The notes beneath the pieces are model-generated. The model was not told where the DNA came from. It searched no databases and saw nothing but the letters and a program-made list of their open reading frames with translations. From Actinomadura terrae (GTDB lineage: Bacteria; Actinomycetota; Actinomycetes; Streptosporangiales; Streptosporangiaceae): DNA of 64,000 bases. The translations under genes and the position numbers were made by a program. Location: positions 1,860,001 to 1,924,000 of the forward strand of contig NZ_JAICDG010000002.1 of the NCBI RefSeq assembly GCF_022751215.1. Reading direction: 5' to 3'. Every line of letters starts with the position of its first letter. Within the stretch, counting starts at the first letter, position 1. Shown here one piece after another: positions 1-7,804 of the stretch.

Positions 1-133
1 ACGTGCGCTTCGAGTGGTCACAGGGTGTCCTGACATTCGGCGCATCACTATTGCCCGTCGCGCCACAGGCGGGCGTCCGCCCTTCTTGGGCGGGCCGGCG
101 CAGGGGCTGCGGCCAGGTCGCATGAGGTGCACT

Positions 134-1396
134 CTAAGCCTGGAAATTCCCAGGTTCTGGATTAGTGCCGTGATTTTCCTGCGGGTGGTGGTCGGATGGA
201 ACCGGAAGATGTGCGTCCGGGGCGCCGGGCGGCAGCCTGTTGAGGAGCACACCGGTCATCGCGGTGGTGACCATGGCCATGACGATCATCGCCGCGTAGA
301 TGCCCGTGTCGATCGCGCCGAGCCTGAGGCCGATGGTGAGGAAGACTATCTCGGTGAGGCCGCGGGTGTTCATCAGCGCGGCGAAGGTCATCGCCGCTCT
401 GGGGCACTGACCGCTCCACCGGGCGCCGAGATAGCAACCGCCCATCTTGCCGGCCACGGCCGCGATGACGACGGCGACGGTTTCGCCGGCCAGCCGCACA
501 TCGACGTCCGACAGGTCGATCTGCTGTCCGGCCCGCACGAAGTACAGGGGCATCAGCAGCGCGCCGACCGGCCGCAGCAGCCGGAGGGGAGCCTGCTCCC
601 GCCGGCCGGGGTCGGCGGTGGAAGGGGGAGCGAGGACGAGGCCGGCGATGAGCGCCCCGAGCGCGAAGTGCCATCCCGTCCACTCGGTGGCGGCCGAGGA
701 CGCGCAGACGATCGCGACCGCCGTGTACTGCCGTGCTCCGCGACGCAGATGGAGGCGGTACAGGGGCCGCACCACCGCGAACATGATCACCAGGTAGGGC
801 GCCCCCAGCACCAGCCGCCAGGGGGAGCCGCCGTGACCGCCCGTCGTGGTGGTCGCGGCGATGACCGCGAGCATCGTCCAGGCGATGGCGTCGGTGAACG
901 TGGCCGCTTGCAGCGCTCGTGTCCCCGCGGGTGAGGAGGTCATCGACCGGTCGTCCAGTATGCGGGCCAGGACGGGCAGCGCCGTGACGGACATGGCGCC
1001 CGCGATGAACAGGACGAACGAAGCGGTGCTCCCTGGCGCGTGACGCGGTGCCAGCCCTACGGCCAGCAGCGCTCCCAGTCCGAACGGCGGCACCGTGGCC
1101 CCCGCCACGTGTTTGACGACGGAGGACGCTCGCTCGGTTGCGCGGGAGCGGGCCAGCTCGGAGCCGACGCCGTAGAGAAAGATCACGAGTCCGAGTTGGG
1201 CGGTGGCGTCGATCAGGGGAGCGAGCTCGTCCGGCGGTCTGTGGGGAAGGCAGGCCGCCAGCCCGGTGAGCAGCGCGCCGCAGAGGATCTCTCCGATGAC
1301 CCGGGGCTGCCCGACCCGCGCGGCCAAAGCGCCGAAAAGGTTGGCCAACGCGATCAGGGTGGCGAACGCCGCGAGGAACGCGGCCGGCTCGAGCAT
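134..1396 (-). CDS. Cation/proton antiporter (CPA2-like), 420 aa
   Basis: The protein is almost entirely hydrophobic, with about 11-12 predicted membrane segments. It has the Na+/H+ exchanger layout of a conserved N-terminal bundle followed by repeated GALIAGLVL- and NTRGLTEIV-type segments. The NTRGLTEIV motif near residue 345 is typical of CPA2 (KefB/NhaS-like) antiporters. It would exchange protons for Na+ or K+ at the plasma membrane. The ATG lies nine bases after GAAAGG. It is the last gene of a minus-strand block with a DAHP synthase fusion and a halogenase; antiporters of this kind are common in actinomycete biosynthetic clusters, where they may aid ion homeostasis or export. The substrate cannot be told from the sequence. 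The C-terminal 30 residues are hydrophilic and probably cytoplasmic. Confidence 0.85.
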   Translation of the reverse strand: MLEPAAFLAAFATLIALANLFGALAARVGQPRVIGEILCGALLTGLAACLPHRPPDELAPLIDATAQLGLVIFLYGVGSELARSRATERASSVVKHVAGATVPPFGLGALLAVGLAPRHAPGSTASFVLFIAGAMSVTALPVLARILDDRSMTSSPAGTRALQAATFTDAIAWTMLAVIAATTTTGGHGGSPWRLVLGAPYLVIMFAVVRPLYRLHLRRGARQYTAVAIVCASSAATEWTGWHFALGALIAGLVLAPPSTADPGRREQAPLRLLRPVGALLMPLYFVRAGQQIDLSDVDVRLAGETVAVVIAAVAGKMGGCYLGARWSGQCPRAAMTFAALMNTRGLTEIVFLTIGLRLGAIDTGIYAAMIVMAMVTTAMTGVLLNRLPPGAPDAHLPVPSDHHPQENHGTNPEPGNFQA

Positions 1397-1489
1397 GGGC
1401 GTGCACCTTTCGAGCCCGTGGGTTCGTCGAAGACCGTCCTGGGGGGCGCCGGGCTCCGGCCGATTCGGACCTGCGCCCGGCCGGCGTGG

Positions 1490-1696
1490 TCATGACCTCG
1501 GCGACGGGCCGGTCCCCGCCGCGCCCGGCTGGACCGAATCGCGGTACAGCGGTGAGGTGGACGTCTCCCACGCCCGCCCGACCTGGAGCGGTGCCGAGGA
1601 AGCCGAAGCCGGTTGGCGGGGACGGTCCGCCGGCAGGCCCGGGCCGTCCTTCGGCGCAGCGGTGACCAGCGTGTCCGGCCAGGCGGGGTCCGTCAC
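1490..1696 (-). CDS. Small Pro/Ala/Ser-rich protein, 68 aa, unknown
   Basis: This small frame begins with GTG inside the GTGA overlap with the stop of the upstream DAHP synthase fusion, so it could be translationally coupled to it. Third codon positions are close to 90% G or C, as in neighbouring real genes. The product starts MTDPAWPDTLVTAAPKDG and is rich in Pro, Ala, Gly and Ser, with no membrane segment or recognised domain. Its stop overlaps a further ATG (ATGA), but that next frame runs out of phase into the antiporter and is not convincing. It may be a genuine small protein or a degenerate linker left after a deletion. No function is proposed. Confidence 0.4.
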   Translation of the reverse strand: MTDPAWPDTLVTAAPKDGPGLPADRPRQPASASSAPLQVGRAWETSTSPLYRDSVQPGAAGTGPSPRS

Positions 1697-3612
1697 CGCG
1701 ACGCCTCCCACTCCCAGGCCGCGCGCCCTACGGTCTCCAGCGCCTGGAGGGGGTTGAGCCGAGGATCGCAGGCGGTTCCGTATCGGCGCGGAACCTCCGC
1801 GGGCGTTACGCCGACGATCCCGCCGGTGCACTCGGTCACCGAACCGGTGGCGGTCTCCAGATGCAGCCCGCCCGGCCACAGGCCGGACGAACGGCACGTC
1901 TCGAAGAAGGCGGTGACCTCGTCGAGCACGGCGTGCAGACCGCGCGTTTTGTGACCCGAGGGCAGTTTCGTCGTGTTGGCGTGCATGGGGTCGCAGCACC
2001 AGATCACTTCGTGCTCCTCGGCGCGGACCGCGTCCGCCAGGACGGGAAGCCGCCGGCGAAGGGTCGACGCCCCCATCCTGGTCACGAGCGTGAGCCTGCC
2101 GGGAATCCTGCGAGGGTTGACGGTGCGGCAGATCGCCAGCACCTCGTCGCCGGTCGCGTTGGGGCCGATCTTCACTCCGACGGGGTTGGCCACCGATGCC
2201 GCGAGGTCCAGATGGGCGCTGCCCGGCTTCCGGGTGCGTTCACCGACCCAGAGCATGTGCCCGGACAGCTCGTAGCGGGTGGCGGTCTCCTCATCGATCC
2301 GGATGAGGGGCTCCTCGTAGTCGAAGAGCAGGGCCTCGTGGGAGGTGTAGGTCGTCTTCCAGACGGGCGCCTCCTCCACGAAGAGCAGGACGTGCGAGGC
2401 GTCGGTCACCAGCCTGAGCCAGTCCGGGCCGCCGTCGGAGCCCGCGAACTCCTCAAGCGGGGCGAGGGCCTCCCGAATCCATACCCGGTCGATGCCCTGC
2501 CGGTCTGCGGCACGCAGGGCGTTCATGGTCGCGCCGGCGTGCAGGTAGGCCGCGATGAGGCGGTTCGGGTCGGGGCGGCGATCGGCCGGGGTCGGCTCCT
2601 GCCGGTTGACGGCGTCTCCGCGGTAGGTGGGCAGTGACCGCCCCTCGACCGTTTCCGTCTGTTCGCTGCGCGGCTTGGCGTACTGGCCGGCCATCCGGCC
2701 GACCGCGGTGATCGGAAGCCCCGTCCCGTAGGCGAGCACCGCGGCCAGCAGGTGCAGATGCGAGTGGCGGGCCCTGGTCTGGTGCGCCGTCAGCTCGTCG
2801 AAGGTCTCCGCGCAGTCGCCCACCTGGAGCAAGAGGGCCTCGCGTGCCGCGACCCGGGCCAGTTCCCGGGCCAGTTCCCTGGTCTCGGCCGGGCAGACCA
2901 CCCCCGGCAGCCTCGCCAGTTCCTCGCGCACGGCCGCCGCCTGGCGGCGGTCCCAACTCGGCTGCTGCGACACGGACCCGGTCGCCCGCACTGCGGCACC
3001 GGCCGCGGACGGGGGAGCTGGCTCGGGGTGGTACGGACCGAACCTCTCCGACGCCGGAACATCCCGGCTCGCGGGGGAGACCAGCGAGGGGTTGAACAGC
3101 TCCTTCAGGTACATCAGCGGCTCTCCCGCCCGCATCACCACGTAGACCTTGCACGCCGCCGGTGCGCCGTCGGGTGGCCAGCGATCCAAGCCCGTCTCCA
3201 CGATCTGGCGGTAGTGCTCGAAGGCGGTCTGCTCCATCGCCGCGCCGATGCCGTCGGCGACGCCGGTGAGCATGACGCTCGCCAGATGTTCGACGTCGTT
3301 CCGCATGACGACGCGGTTCAGCGACACGAGTCTCAGGTGCGCGTCGACCAGCGCCGAGCTCCGCTCGATCACCAGACCCTCGTGCGTGGTCGCCAGGGCC
3401 GCGCGCACCGCCCGCTCCAAGTCCCTGGCCTGGCCGACCCGCTGGTTCAGCACACGTATCCGGACGGCGTCGGCGTCCTGGCCGGGCAGGAGCGCCTTCA
3501 GAAGCCGGGTGGTCGAACCGTCACTCGACAGCAGCATGCGCGTGGCCGGGCTGTCGAACGATGACGGCGGGACCGTCAGCCGTACGTGCTCGCCCGTACC
3601 GACCGTGTCCAT
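1693..3612 (-). CDS. Chorismate lyase-like domain fused to class II DAHP synthase, 639 aa
   Basis: Residues about 20-190 match the chorismate-lyase-like family (DUF98 type), with an LLSSDGSTTRLLKALL opening and a later RQIVETGLDRWP stretch. Residues about 220-639 are a class II (plant-type) DAHP synthase, with GDCAETFDEL, GRMAGQYAKPRS, SGHMLWVGERTR, VANPVGVKIGPNAT and RMGAS. The second domain would condense phosphoenolpyruvate and erythrose-4-phosphate, opening the shikimate pathway. The first would remove pyruvate from chorismate to give a hydroxybenzoate, or may be non-catalytic. Joining first and last steps on one chain fits supply of an aromatic starter to the neighbouring halogenase. I chose the ATG at 3612 because GGGAGAGG precedes it by ten bases; an in-frame GTG at 3648 has no ribosome site. 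The lyase assignment is less certain than the synthase. Confidence 0.8.
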   Translation of the reverse strand: MDTVGTGEHVRLTVPPSSFDSPATRMLLSSDGSTTRLLKALLPGQDADAVRIRVLNQRVGQARDLERAVRAALATTHEGLVIERSSALVDAHLRLVSLNRVVMRNDVEHLASVMLTGVADGIGAAMEQTAFEHYRQIVETGLDRWPPDGAPAACKVYVVMRAGEPLMYLKELFNPSLVSPASRDVPASERFGPYHPEPAPPSAAGAAVRATGSVSQQPSWDRRQAAAVREELARLPGVVCPAETRELARELARVAAREALLLQVGDCAETFDELTAHQTRARHSHLHLLAAVLAYGTGLPITAVGRMAGQYAKPRSEQTETVEGRSLPTYRGDAVNRQEPTPADRRPDPNRLIAAYLHAGATMNALRAADRQGIDRVWIREALAPLEEFAGSDGGPDWLRLVTDASHVLLFVEEAPVWKTTYTSHEALLFDYEEPLIRIDEETATRYELSGHMLWVGERTRKPGSAHLDLAASVANPVGVKIGPNATGDEVLAICRTVNPRRIPGRLTLVTRMGASTLRRRLPVLADAVRAEEHEVIWCCDPMHANTTKLPSGHKTRGLHAVLDEVTAFFETCRSSGLWPGGLHLETATGSVTECTGGIVGVTPAEVPRRYGTACDPRLNPLQALETVGRAAWEWEASR

Positions 3613-3669
3613 CTCAGTCGCGCCTCTCCCGTTGCGTATCTCGTCCACCCGCGGCAGTGGTTCGATGGA

Positions 3670-5107
3670 TCAGTGCCGGCCGTCAGGCCGCCGGCGGAGG
3701 CCCAGGGCGGGGTCGACCACAAGCTGCAACACCTCGCCGGTGTCGGTGGGCGCGGCCAAGTCGAACGGCACGGAGTGGACGGGATAGAAGTTCAGGCCGC
3801 CGGGGGTGGTGCCGGGCTGGTGGGGCGAGTTGACCTGCTCCTCGCGCGCCTGCGCCGCGAACCGGTCCACGACGGCACGTGTCCACCGGTCGTCGCCGGT
3901 CAGGTCTCGCAGGTCCGCGAGCCCCGCGGACAGATCGACGAAGTCCCGTACCGAAGGCTCGTCCTCCGCGGAGGAGGCGGAGCCTCGGTTCAGCCGTCGT
4001 GCGGTGCGCAGGTAGTACTGGGGATCGGCGCGGCGCTCGTACATGTTGGCGACGAGGGTGAACAGGCGCACGTACGTGCCCCGCAGACCGTACTCGTAGA
4101 ACTTGCGGGCCTCCTCGTCGGTGACCGTGCCGTCCAGGGTCGACACGATGCACGCACTGGCCAGCATGGCCGAGAACAGGGCGAGGTGGACCCCGGTCGA
4201 AAGGAGCGGATCGAGGAAGCAGGCGGCATCGCCGATCAGGTAGTAGCCCGGTCCGCAGAACCGGCCGGCCATGTACGAGTAGTCCTGTTCGATGCGCGTC
4301 CTGGCGCAGCGCGAACCCCCGGCCAGCAGTTCGCGGACGGCGGGGACCGCGTCGATCAGGTGCTCAAGGAGCTCGTCGTCGGTGGCGTGGCGGCGGCGCT
4401 GTTCGCGGAAGACGTCCCGATGGGTGACGTAGCCGACGCTCCATTGGCCGTTCGCCAGCGGAATGACCCAGAACCATCCGTCCTCGGTCGAGATCGAGTT
4501 GATACCGCCCGCCGGTGTCCCCGGCAGGGGCCTCGCCCTGTCCCAGTAGCTCCATATGGCGACGTTCTCGAACGCCTCGTTGCTCTTCCGGTCGTGGTGG
4601 TACTGGGCGGAGATCAGGCCCGCGCGGCCTGAGGCGTCGACGAGATAGGAGTACTGGGCCTCGTTGGCGACTCCCTCCGGGTCCGTCCACCGCACCCACG
4701 GATGCGCCTCGGAAAGGTCGATGCGCTCGACGCGCGCCCCTTCGAGGACGTTGACGCCCTGCTCTTCGGCGTTGTTCAGAAGTATCGCGTCGAAGGAGGA
4801 GCGGTCCACCTGCCATGCGTGGTGGTCCTCCCCGTACATCTCCTTCCAGTCCACCACGGTGTCGACACCGCCCCAGCGGAAGATCGCCCCCCACTTCTTG
4901 GTGAAGCCATGGGAGTCGACCGCTCTCTTGGCGCCGCTGAGCTCCAGAATCGGCACGACGGTGGGGAGGAGGGACTCGCCGATGTGGTAGCGCGGGAACC
5001 CGGTCCTTTCGAGCAGCGTGACTTTTTTTGCCCGCTTTCGCCAGAAGCGCGGCGGCGGTTGAGCCCGCCGGCCCGCCCCCGGCGACGAGCACACGATCCG
5101 AGACCAT
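3670..5107 (-). pseudogene. Flavin-dependent halogenase with frame break in an A7 run
   Basis: The ATG at 5107 follows GGAAAGGGAAG and opens MVSDRVLVAGGGPAGSTAA, the FAD-binding GxGxxG. This frame runs to a tract of seven A on the minus strand (5023-5029). The rest continues in another frame: VTLLERTGFPRYHIGESLLP, then GWFWVIPL, the WxWxIP halogenase motif near residue 225, and on to the stop at 3670. Six A instead of seven would give AGKKVTLLER and a normal 478-residue enzyme. Everything else is intact, so the break is recent, a sequencing error, or a site of slippage. The family uses FADH2 from a partner reductase to chlorinate or brominate activated aromatic carbons. With the hydroxybenzoate-type fusion only 57 bases downstream, a phenolic substrate is plausible but inferred. 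Confidence 0.8.
5023..5029 (-). other. A7 homopolymer at the halogenase frame break
   Basis: Seven consecutive T on the plus strand (A on the coding strand) sit exactly where the N-terminal frame (AKAGKK) must pass to the frame carrying VTLLER. Loss of one A restores the protein. Homopolymers of this length are rare in this GC-rich window and are known substrates for replication, transcriptional or sequencing slippage. Confidence 0.8.
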
Positions 5108-5299
5108 TAGCACTTCCCTTTCCAAAAATTCCCAAGAAAACGATGGCGAGCCGCTCGGCGAACTCGCCGTATGACGCTGCCGCAAGCAACCGTGCAGCGC
5201 ATTTATCGCACGTCCGTCCTGTTTGCCTACCGCCTTCCGTCCGCAGTCGAGGCCCTTGCTCGGACGGTGTTCTCCTAGGCGACCGCCATAAACACGAGA
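5108..5299. other. Intergenic region upstream of the halogenase
   Basis: About 190 bases, less GC-rich than the surroundings. They presumably carry the promoter of the 5107-134 minus-strand block, but I cannot identify a clear -35/-10 pair. No ORF with coding-type third positions is visible. Confidence 0.4.
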
Positions 5300-5773
5300 T
5301 CAGAAATTGGTGTTCTTGGGTAGAATGAGGTGCGCTGAATGAGCACGTATCTCCCGTGGCCCGAGTAGGCCCCGGCACGTCCTGCGAGCCGTCGCCCTCG
5401 ATGGTGCTCCTGCTCTGCTTCTCGCCCCCGTGGCCTGTGTTCTCAGCCGGCTGTCATCTTCCGTGGCGGTCACGGATGCGTGACCGCCCCACGGGGCGTC
5501 GCCGGCCACTTTTGGAATGCGTTGGAAACGGGGCCGCGACTTGCGCTCGGCCTCCCGGAGGCGCGACATCGTCCAGGGGTCGGCGGAGCGGACCGACGTT
5601 GAGTCCGGGCCCGACGTTGTCGGCGGGCTATGGCGGGGGGCGCGGGTGCCGTTTAGGGCGTGGGGCATGAGGGTTTCGTACATCGCCCACGTCCACACGG
5701 CCAGGGCGCTGTGGGCGGGGGAGTAGATCAGGGAGCGCGGGATCTGGACGTGGCCGCGCGGCGCCGCGGTCAT
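5300..5773 (-). pseudogene. Probable gene remnant, 157-codon frame, unknown
   Basis: The frame opens MTAAPRGHVQIPRSLIYSP and keeps strongly G/C-ending codons for roughly the first 95 codons. It then loses codon bias and runs through lower-GC sequence to a stop at 5300. The N-terminal part looks like a short helical segment of the kind seen at the start of DNA-binding or plasmid-type proteins, but I do not recognise the family. The change of codon use part-way suggests a truncated gene whose 3' end is missing, not a full protein. It sits beside tRNA-Arg, a common insertion site, so it may be the residue of an integrated element; no attachment-site duplication is visible in the window. Confidence 0.35.
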
Positions 5774-5927
5774 CCGGTGCGCCTGGGGCGGGGGTGCCCT
5801 TGATCATTCCGCGGATATTCCGTGGGCGGTGGCGTTCGGTGGCGGGCGCTGGCCTGCCGTGGCACACGGTGAGGGGTGGATCGCGGGGTGTTTGGGCAGG
5901 TGGGGGTGGTGATCGGGGTGGTGGGGG

Positions 5928-6004
5928 TGGCGCGCCCGGCAGGATTCGAACCCGCGACCGTCGGTTTAGAAGACCGATGCTCTATCCAGCTGAGCTACGG
6001 GCGC
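5928..6004 (-). tRNA. tRNA-Arg (anticodon UCU)
   Basis: The minus strand folds as a 77-base tRNA: acceptor stem GCGCCCG pairs with CGGGCGC, the D arm is GCTCAGCTGGATAGAGC, the anticodon loop is CTTCTAA (UCU), and the T arm carries GGTTCGAATCC. The discriminator base is G and CCA is encoded (5930-5928). It reads AGA codons, which are rare in such a GC-rich genome. Confidence 0.95.
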
Positions 6005-6120
6005 TCGGCGGCCCGGGAGGGCGCCGGGTGACAGTGTAAGGGGGGTGGTGGCTGGGCTCCACCTCTAAAACGGTCGTTACGGGCGTTGGTGGTGGCCGGG
6101 GGGTCATATCTTGGGGTGCT

Positions 6121-6909
6121 GTGGCGGTGGACAGGGAGATGCCGCTCTCCGGCGGGGACGTGACGGAGGGCGTGGTGCGGGTCGGGGACACGGTGCGCAG
6201 GCCGTTGCGGGCGCACAGTCCGGCGGTGCACGGGTTGCTGCGGCACTTGGAGCTGGTGGGGTTCGAGGCGCCGCGGGTGCTCGGGGTGGACGAGCGGGGG
6301 CGGGAGATCCTCAGTTGGGTGCCGGGGGAGGCGGCGTTGCGGCCGCTGGCTCCGCATGTGGTGACGGAGGGGGCGCTGGAGGGGGTGGCGCGGCTGCTGC
6401 GGGGATATCACGAGGCCGTCGCGGGCTATGTCGCGCCGGACGGGGCGCCGTGGGAGTCGGAGGCGTCCAACCTGGACGGGGAGCCGGAGATCATCGGGCA
6501 CTGCGACGTGACGCCGGAGAACGTCGTCTTCCGGGACGGGGTGCCGGTCGCGCTGATCGACTTCGATCTGGCGCGGCCCACGACTCGGTTGTACGACGTG
6601 GTGACGGCGTTGCGGCACTGGGGGCCGATCGCGGATCCGGCGGATCGGGACGCGTTGCTCTACCGGGTGGACGTGGGGCGGCGGCTCCGGGTGTTCTGTG
6701 ACGCGTACGGGCTGGATCGGGAGGAGCGGAGGCAGGTGCTTCCGGCGGCCCGGGTGAGGTTCGAGCGGTCGTACCGGGCGATGGAGTCGAAGGCCCGGCG
6801 CGGGGGCGGGTGGGCCCGGATCTGGCAGGGTGGGGCGGGGCCGCGGATCAGGCGGGCCCAGGACTGGTTGGAGCGGCACTGGGATGAACTTGACGCGCGT
6901 CTCTCCTGA
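6121..6909 (+). CDS. APH-family phosphotransferase, 262 aa
   Basis: The central part has the Brenner motif of the aminoglycoside phosphotransferase/choline kinase fold, IIGHCDVTPENVVF (HxDxxxxN, residues about 124-137), followed by ALIDFDLARP, whose first Asp binds Mg2+. It would transfer phosphate from ATP to a small hydroxylated molecule. The substrate cannot be inferred: the family includes antibiotic-resistance, homoserine and choline kinases. The N-terminal lobe is short, as in many uncharacterised actinomycete members. The GTG start is the first of the frame and no strong ribosome site precedes it. The 3' end overlaps the start of cobD by 26 bases. An association with cobalamin metabolism is possible but unproven. 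Confidence 0.75.
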   Translation: MAVDREMPLSGGDVTEGVVRVGDTVRRPLRAHSPAVHGLLRHLELVGFEAPRVLGVDERGREILSWVPGEAALRPLAPHVVTEGALEGVARLLRGYHEAVAGYVAPDGAPWESEASNLDGEPEIIGHCDVTPENVVFRDGVPVALIDFDLARPTTRLYDVVTALRHWGPIADPADRDALLYRVDVGRRLRVFCDAYGLDREERRQVLPAARVRFERSYRAMESKARRGGGWARIWQGGAGPRIRRAQDWLERHWDELDARLS

Positions 6910-7804
6910 GGGATTGCTCCTCGGGGTCGGGTTGGACCTTTTGTTGGGTGATCCGAGGCGGGGGCATCCGGTGGCCGGATTCGGCCGCGTCGCCTCTTGG
7001 GTGGAGCGGAAGGTTTACAAGGATTCGCGTGGGCGGGGTGTTGTTTTCGTTGGGGTTGTGGTTGGTGGGGCTTTTGGTGCTGGGGTTGTTTTGGGGCGGG
7101 TGGGGAAGGGGGAGGTTTCGCGTGTTGTTGTGACCGGGGTTGTTACCTGGGCTGTTCTGGGTGGGACGTCTTTGGGGCGTGAAGGGCTTTTCATGGCCTC
7201 GGCGTTGGAGCGGGGTGATGTGGAGGCTGCTCGGGCGCGGTTGTCGCATTTGTGTGCGCGGGATCCCAAGGGGTTGGAGAGCGCGGAGTTGGCGCGGGCG
7301 ACTGTTGAGTCTGTGGCGGAGAATACGTCCGATGCGGCCATCGCGCCGTTGTTCTGGGGAGCCGTTGCCGGGGTTCCTGGGCTTGTGGTTTATCGGGCCA
7401 TCAATACGCTTGACGCGATGGTGGGTTATCGGAACCCGCGTTACGAGCGGTTCGGGTGGGCGGCGGCGAGGCTCGACGATGCGGCCAACTGGATTCCGGC
7501 GAGGGTGACGGGGGTGCTGACCGTGGTGTACTCGGGGAGCGCGGAGGCGTGGCGGGTCCTGCGGAGGGACGGAGGGAACCATCCGAGTCCCAATGCGGGA
7601 CGGTGCGAGGCGGCGTTCGCCGGGGCGCTCGGGGTGCGGCTCGGGGGCGCCAATTCGTATGGGGGAGAGGTCGAGCGTCGTCCTGAAATGGGGGACGGGC
7701 GTGCTCCCGAGGTGCGGGACGTGCGGCGGGCGGTGCGGTTGTCGAGAAGGGTCGGGCTCGCGGCGGCGGGAATGGCGGCGCTGGTCGCGTGGGGGTTGCA
7801 ATGA
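6884..7804 (+). CDS. cobD: Adenosylcobinamide-phosphate synthase CobD/CbiB
   Basis: This integral membrane enzyme attaches (R)-1-amino-2-propanol or its phosphate to adenosylcobyric acid. The family signature is clear: LLGDPRRGHPV at the N terminus, then ARDPKGLESAELARATVESVAEN and, close behind, NTSDAAIAPLFWG, YRAINTLDAMVGYRNPRY and LDDAANWIPARVTG. I chose the ATG at 6884, which gives MNLTRVSPEGLLLGVGLDLL; earlier in-frame codons lie inside the phosphotransferase gene. The stop overlaps the ATG of cobQ (ATGA), so the two are coupled. Codons around 7030-7150 are unusually rich in GTT, GCT and TTT against the G/C-ending habit of the neighbours, which makes the hydrophobic segment there distinctive. 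Confidence 0.95.
   Translation: MNLTRVSPEGLLLGVGLDLLLGDPRRGHPVAGFGRVASWVERKVYKDSRGRGVVFVGVVVGGAFGAGVVLGRVGKGEVSRVVVTGVVTWAVLGGTSLGREGLFMASALERGDVEAARARLSHLCARDPKGLESAELARATVESVAENTSDAAIAPLFWGAVAGVPGLVVYRAINTLDAMVGYRNPRYERFGWAAARLDDAANWIPARVTGVLTVVYSGSAEAWRVLRRDGGNHPSPNAGRCEAAFAGALGVRLGGANSYGGEVERRPEMGDGRAPEVRDVRRAVRLSRRVGLAAAGMAALVAWGLQ

Noticed and set aside
1..133. Plus-strand frame beginning at 14
   Set aside because: It runs antisense to the antiporter with His/Arg-rich composition; there is no evidence for a gene at the left edge.
162..1571. Long minus-strand frame (469 codons) overlapping the antiporter
   Set aside because: Arg/Gly/His-rich shadow of the antiporter in another frame; it lacks any domain, and the antiporter frame has clear membrane character.
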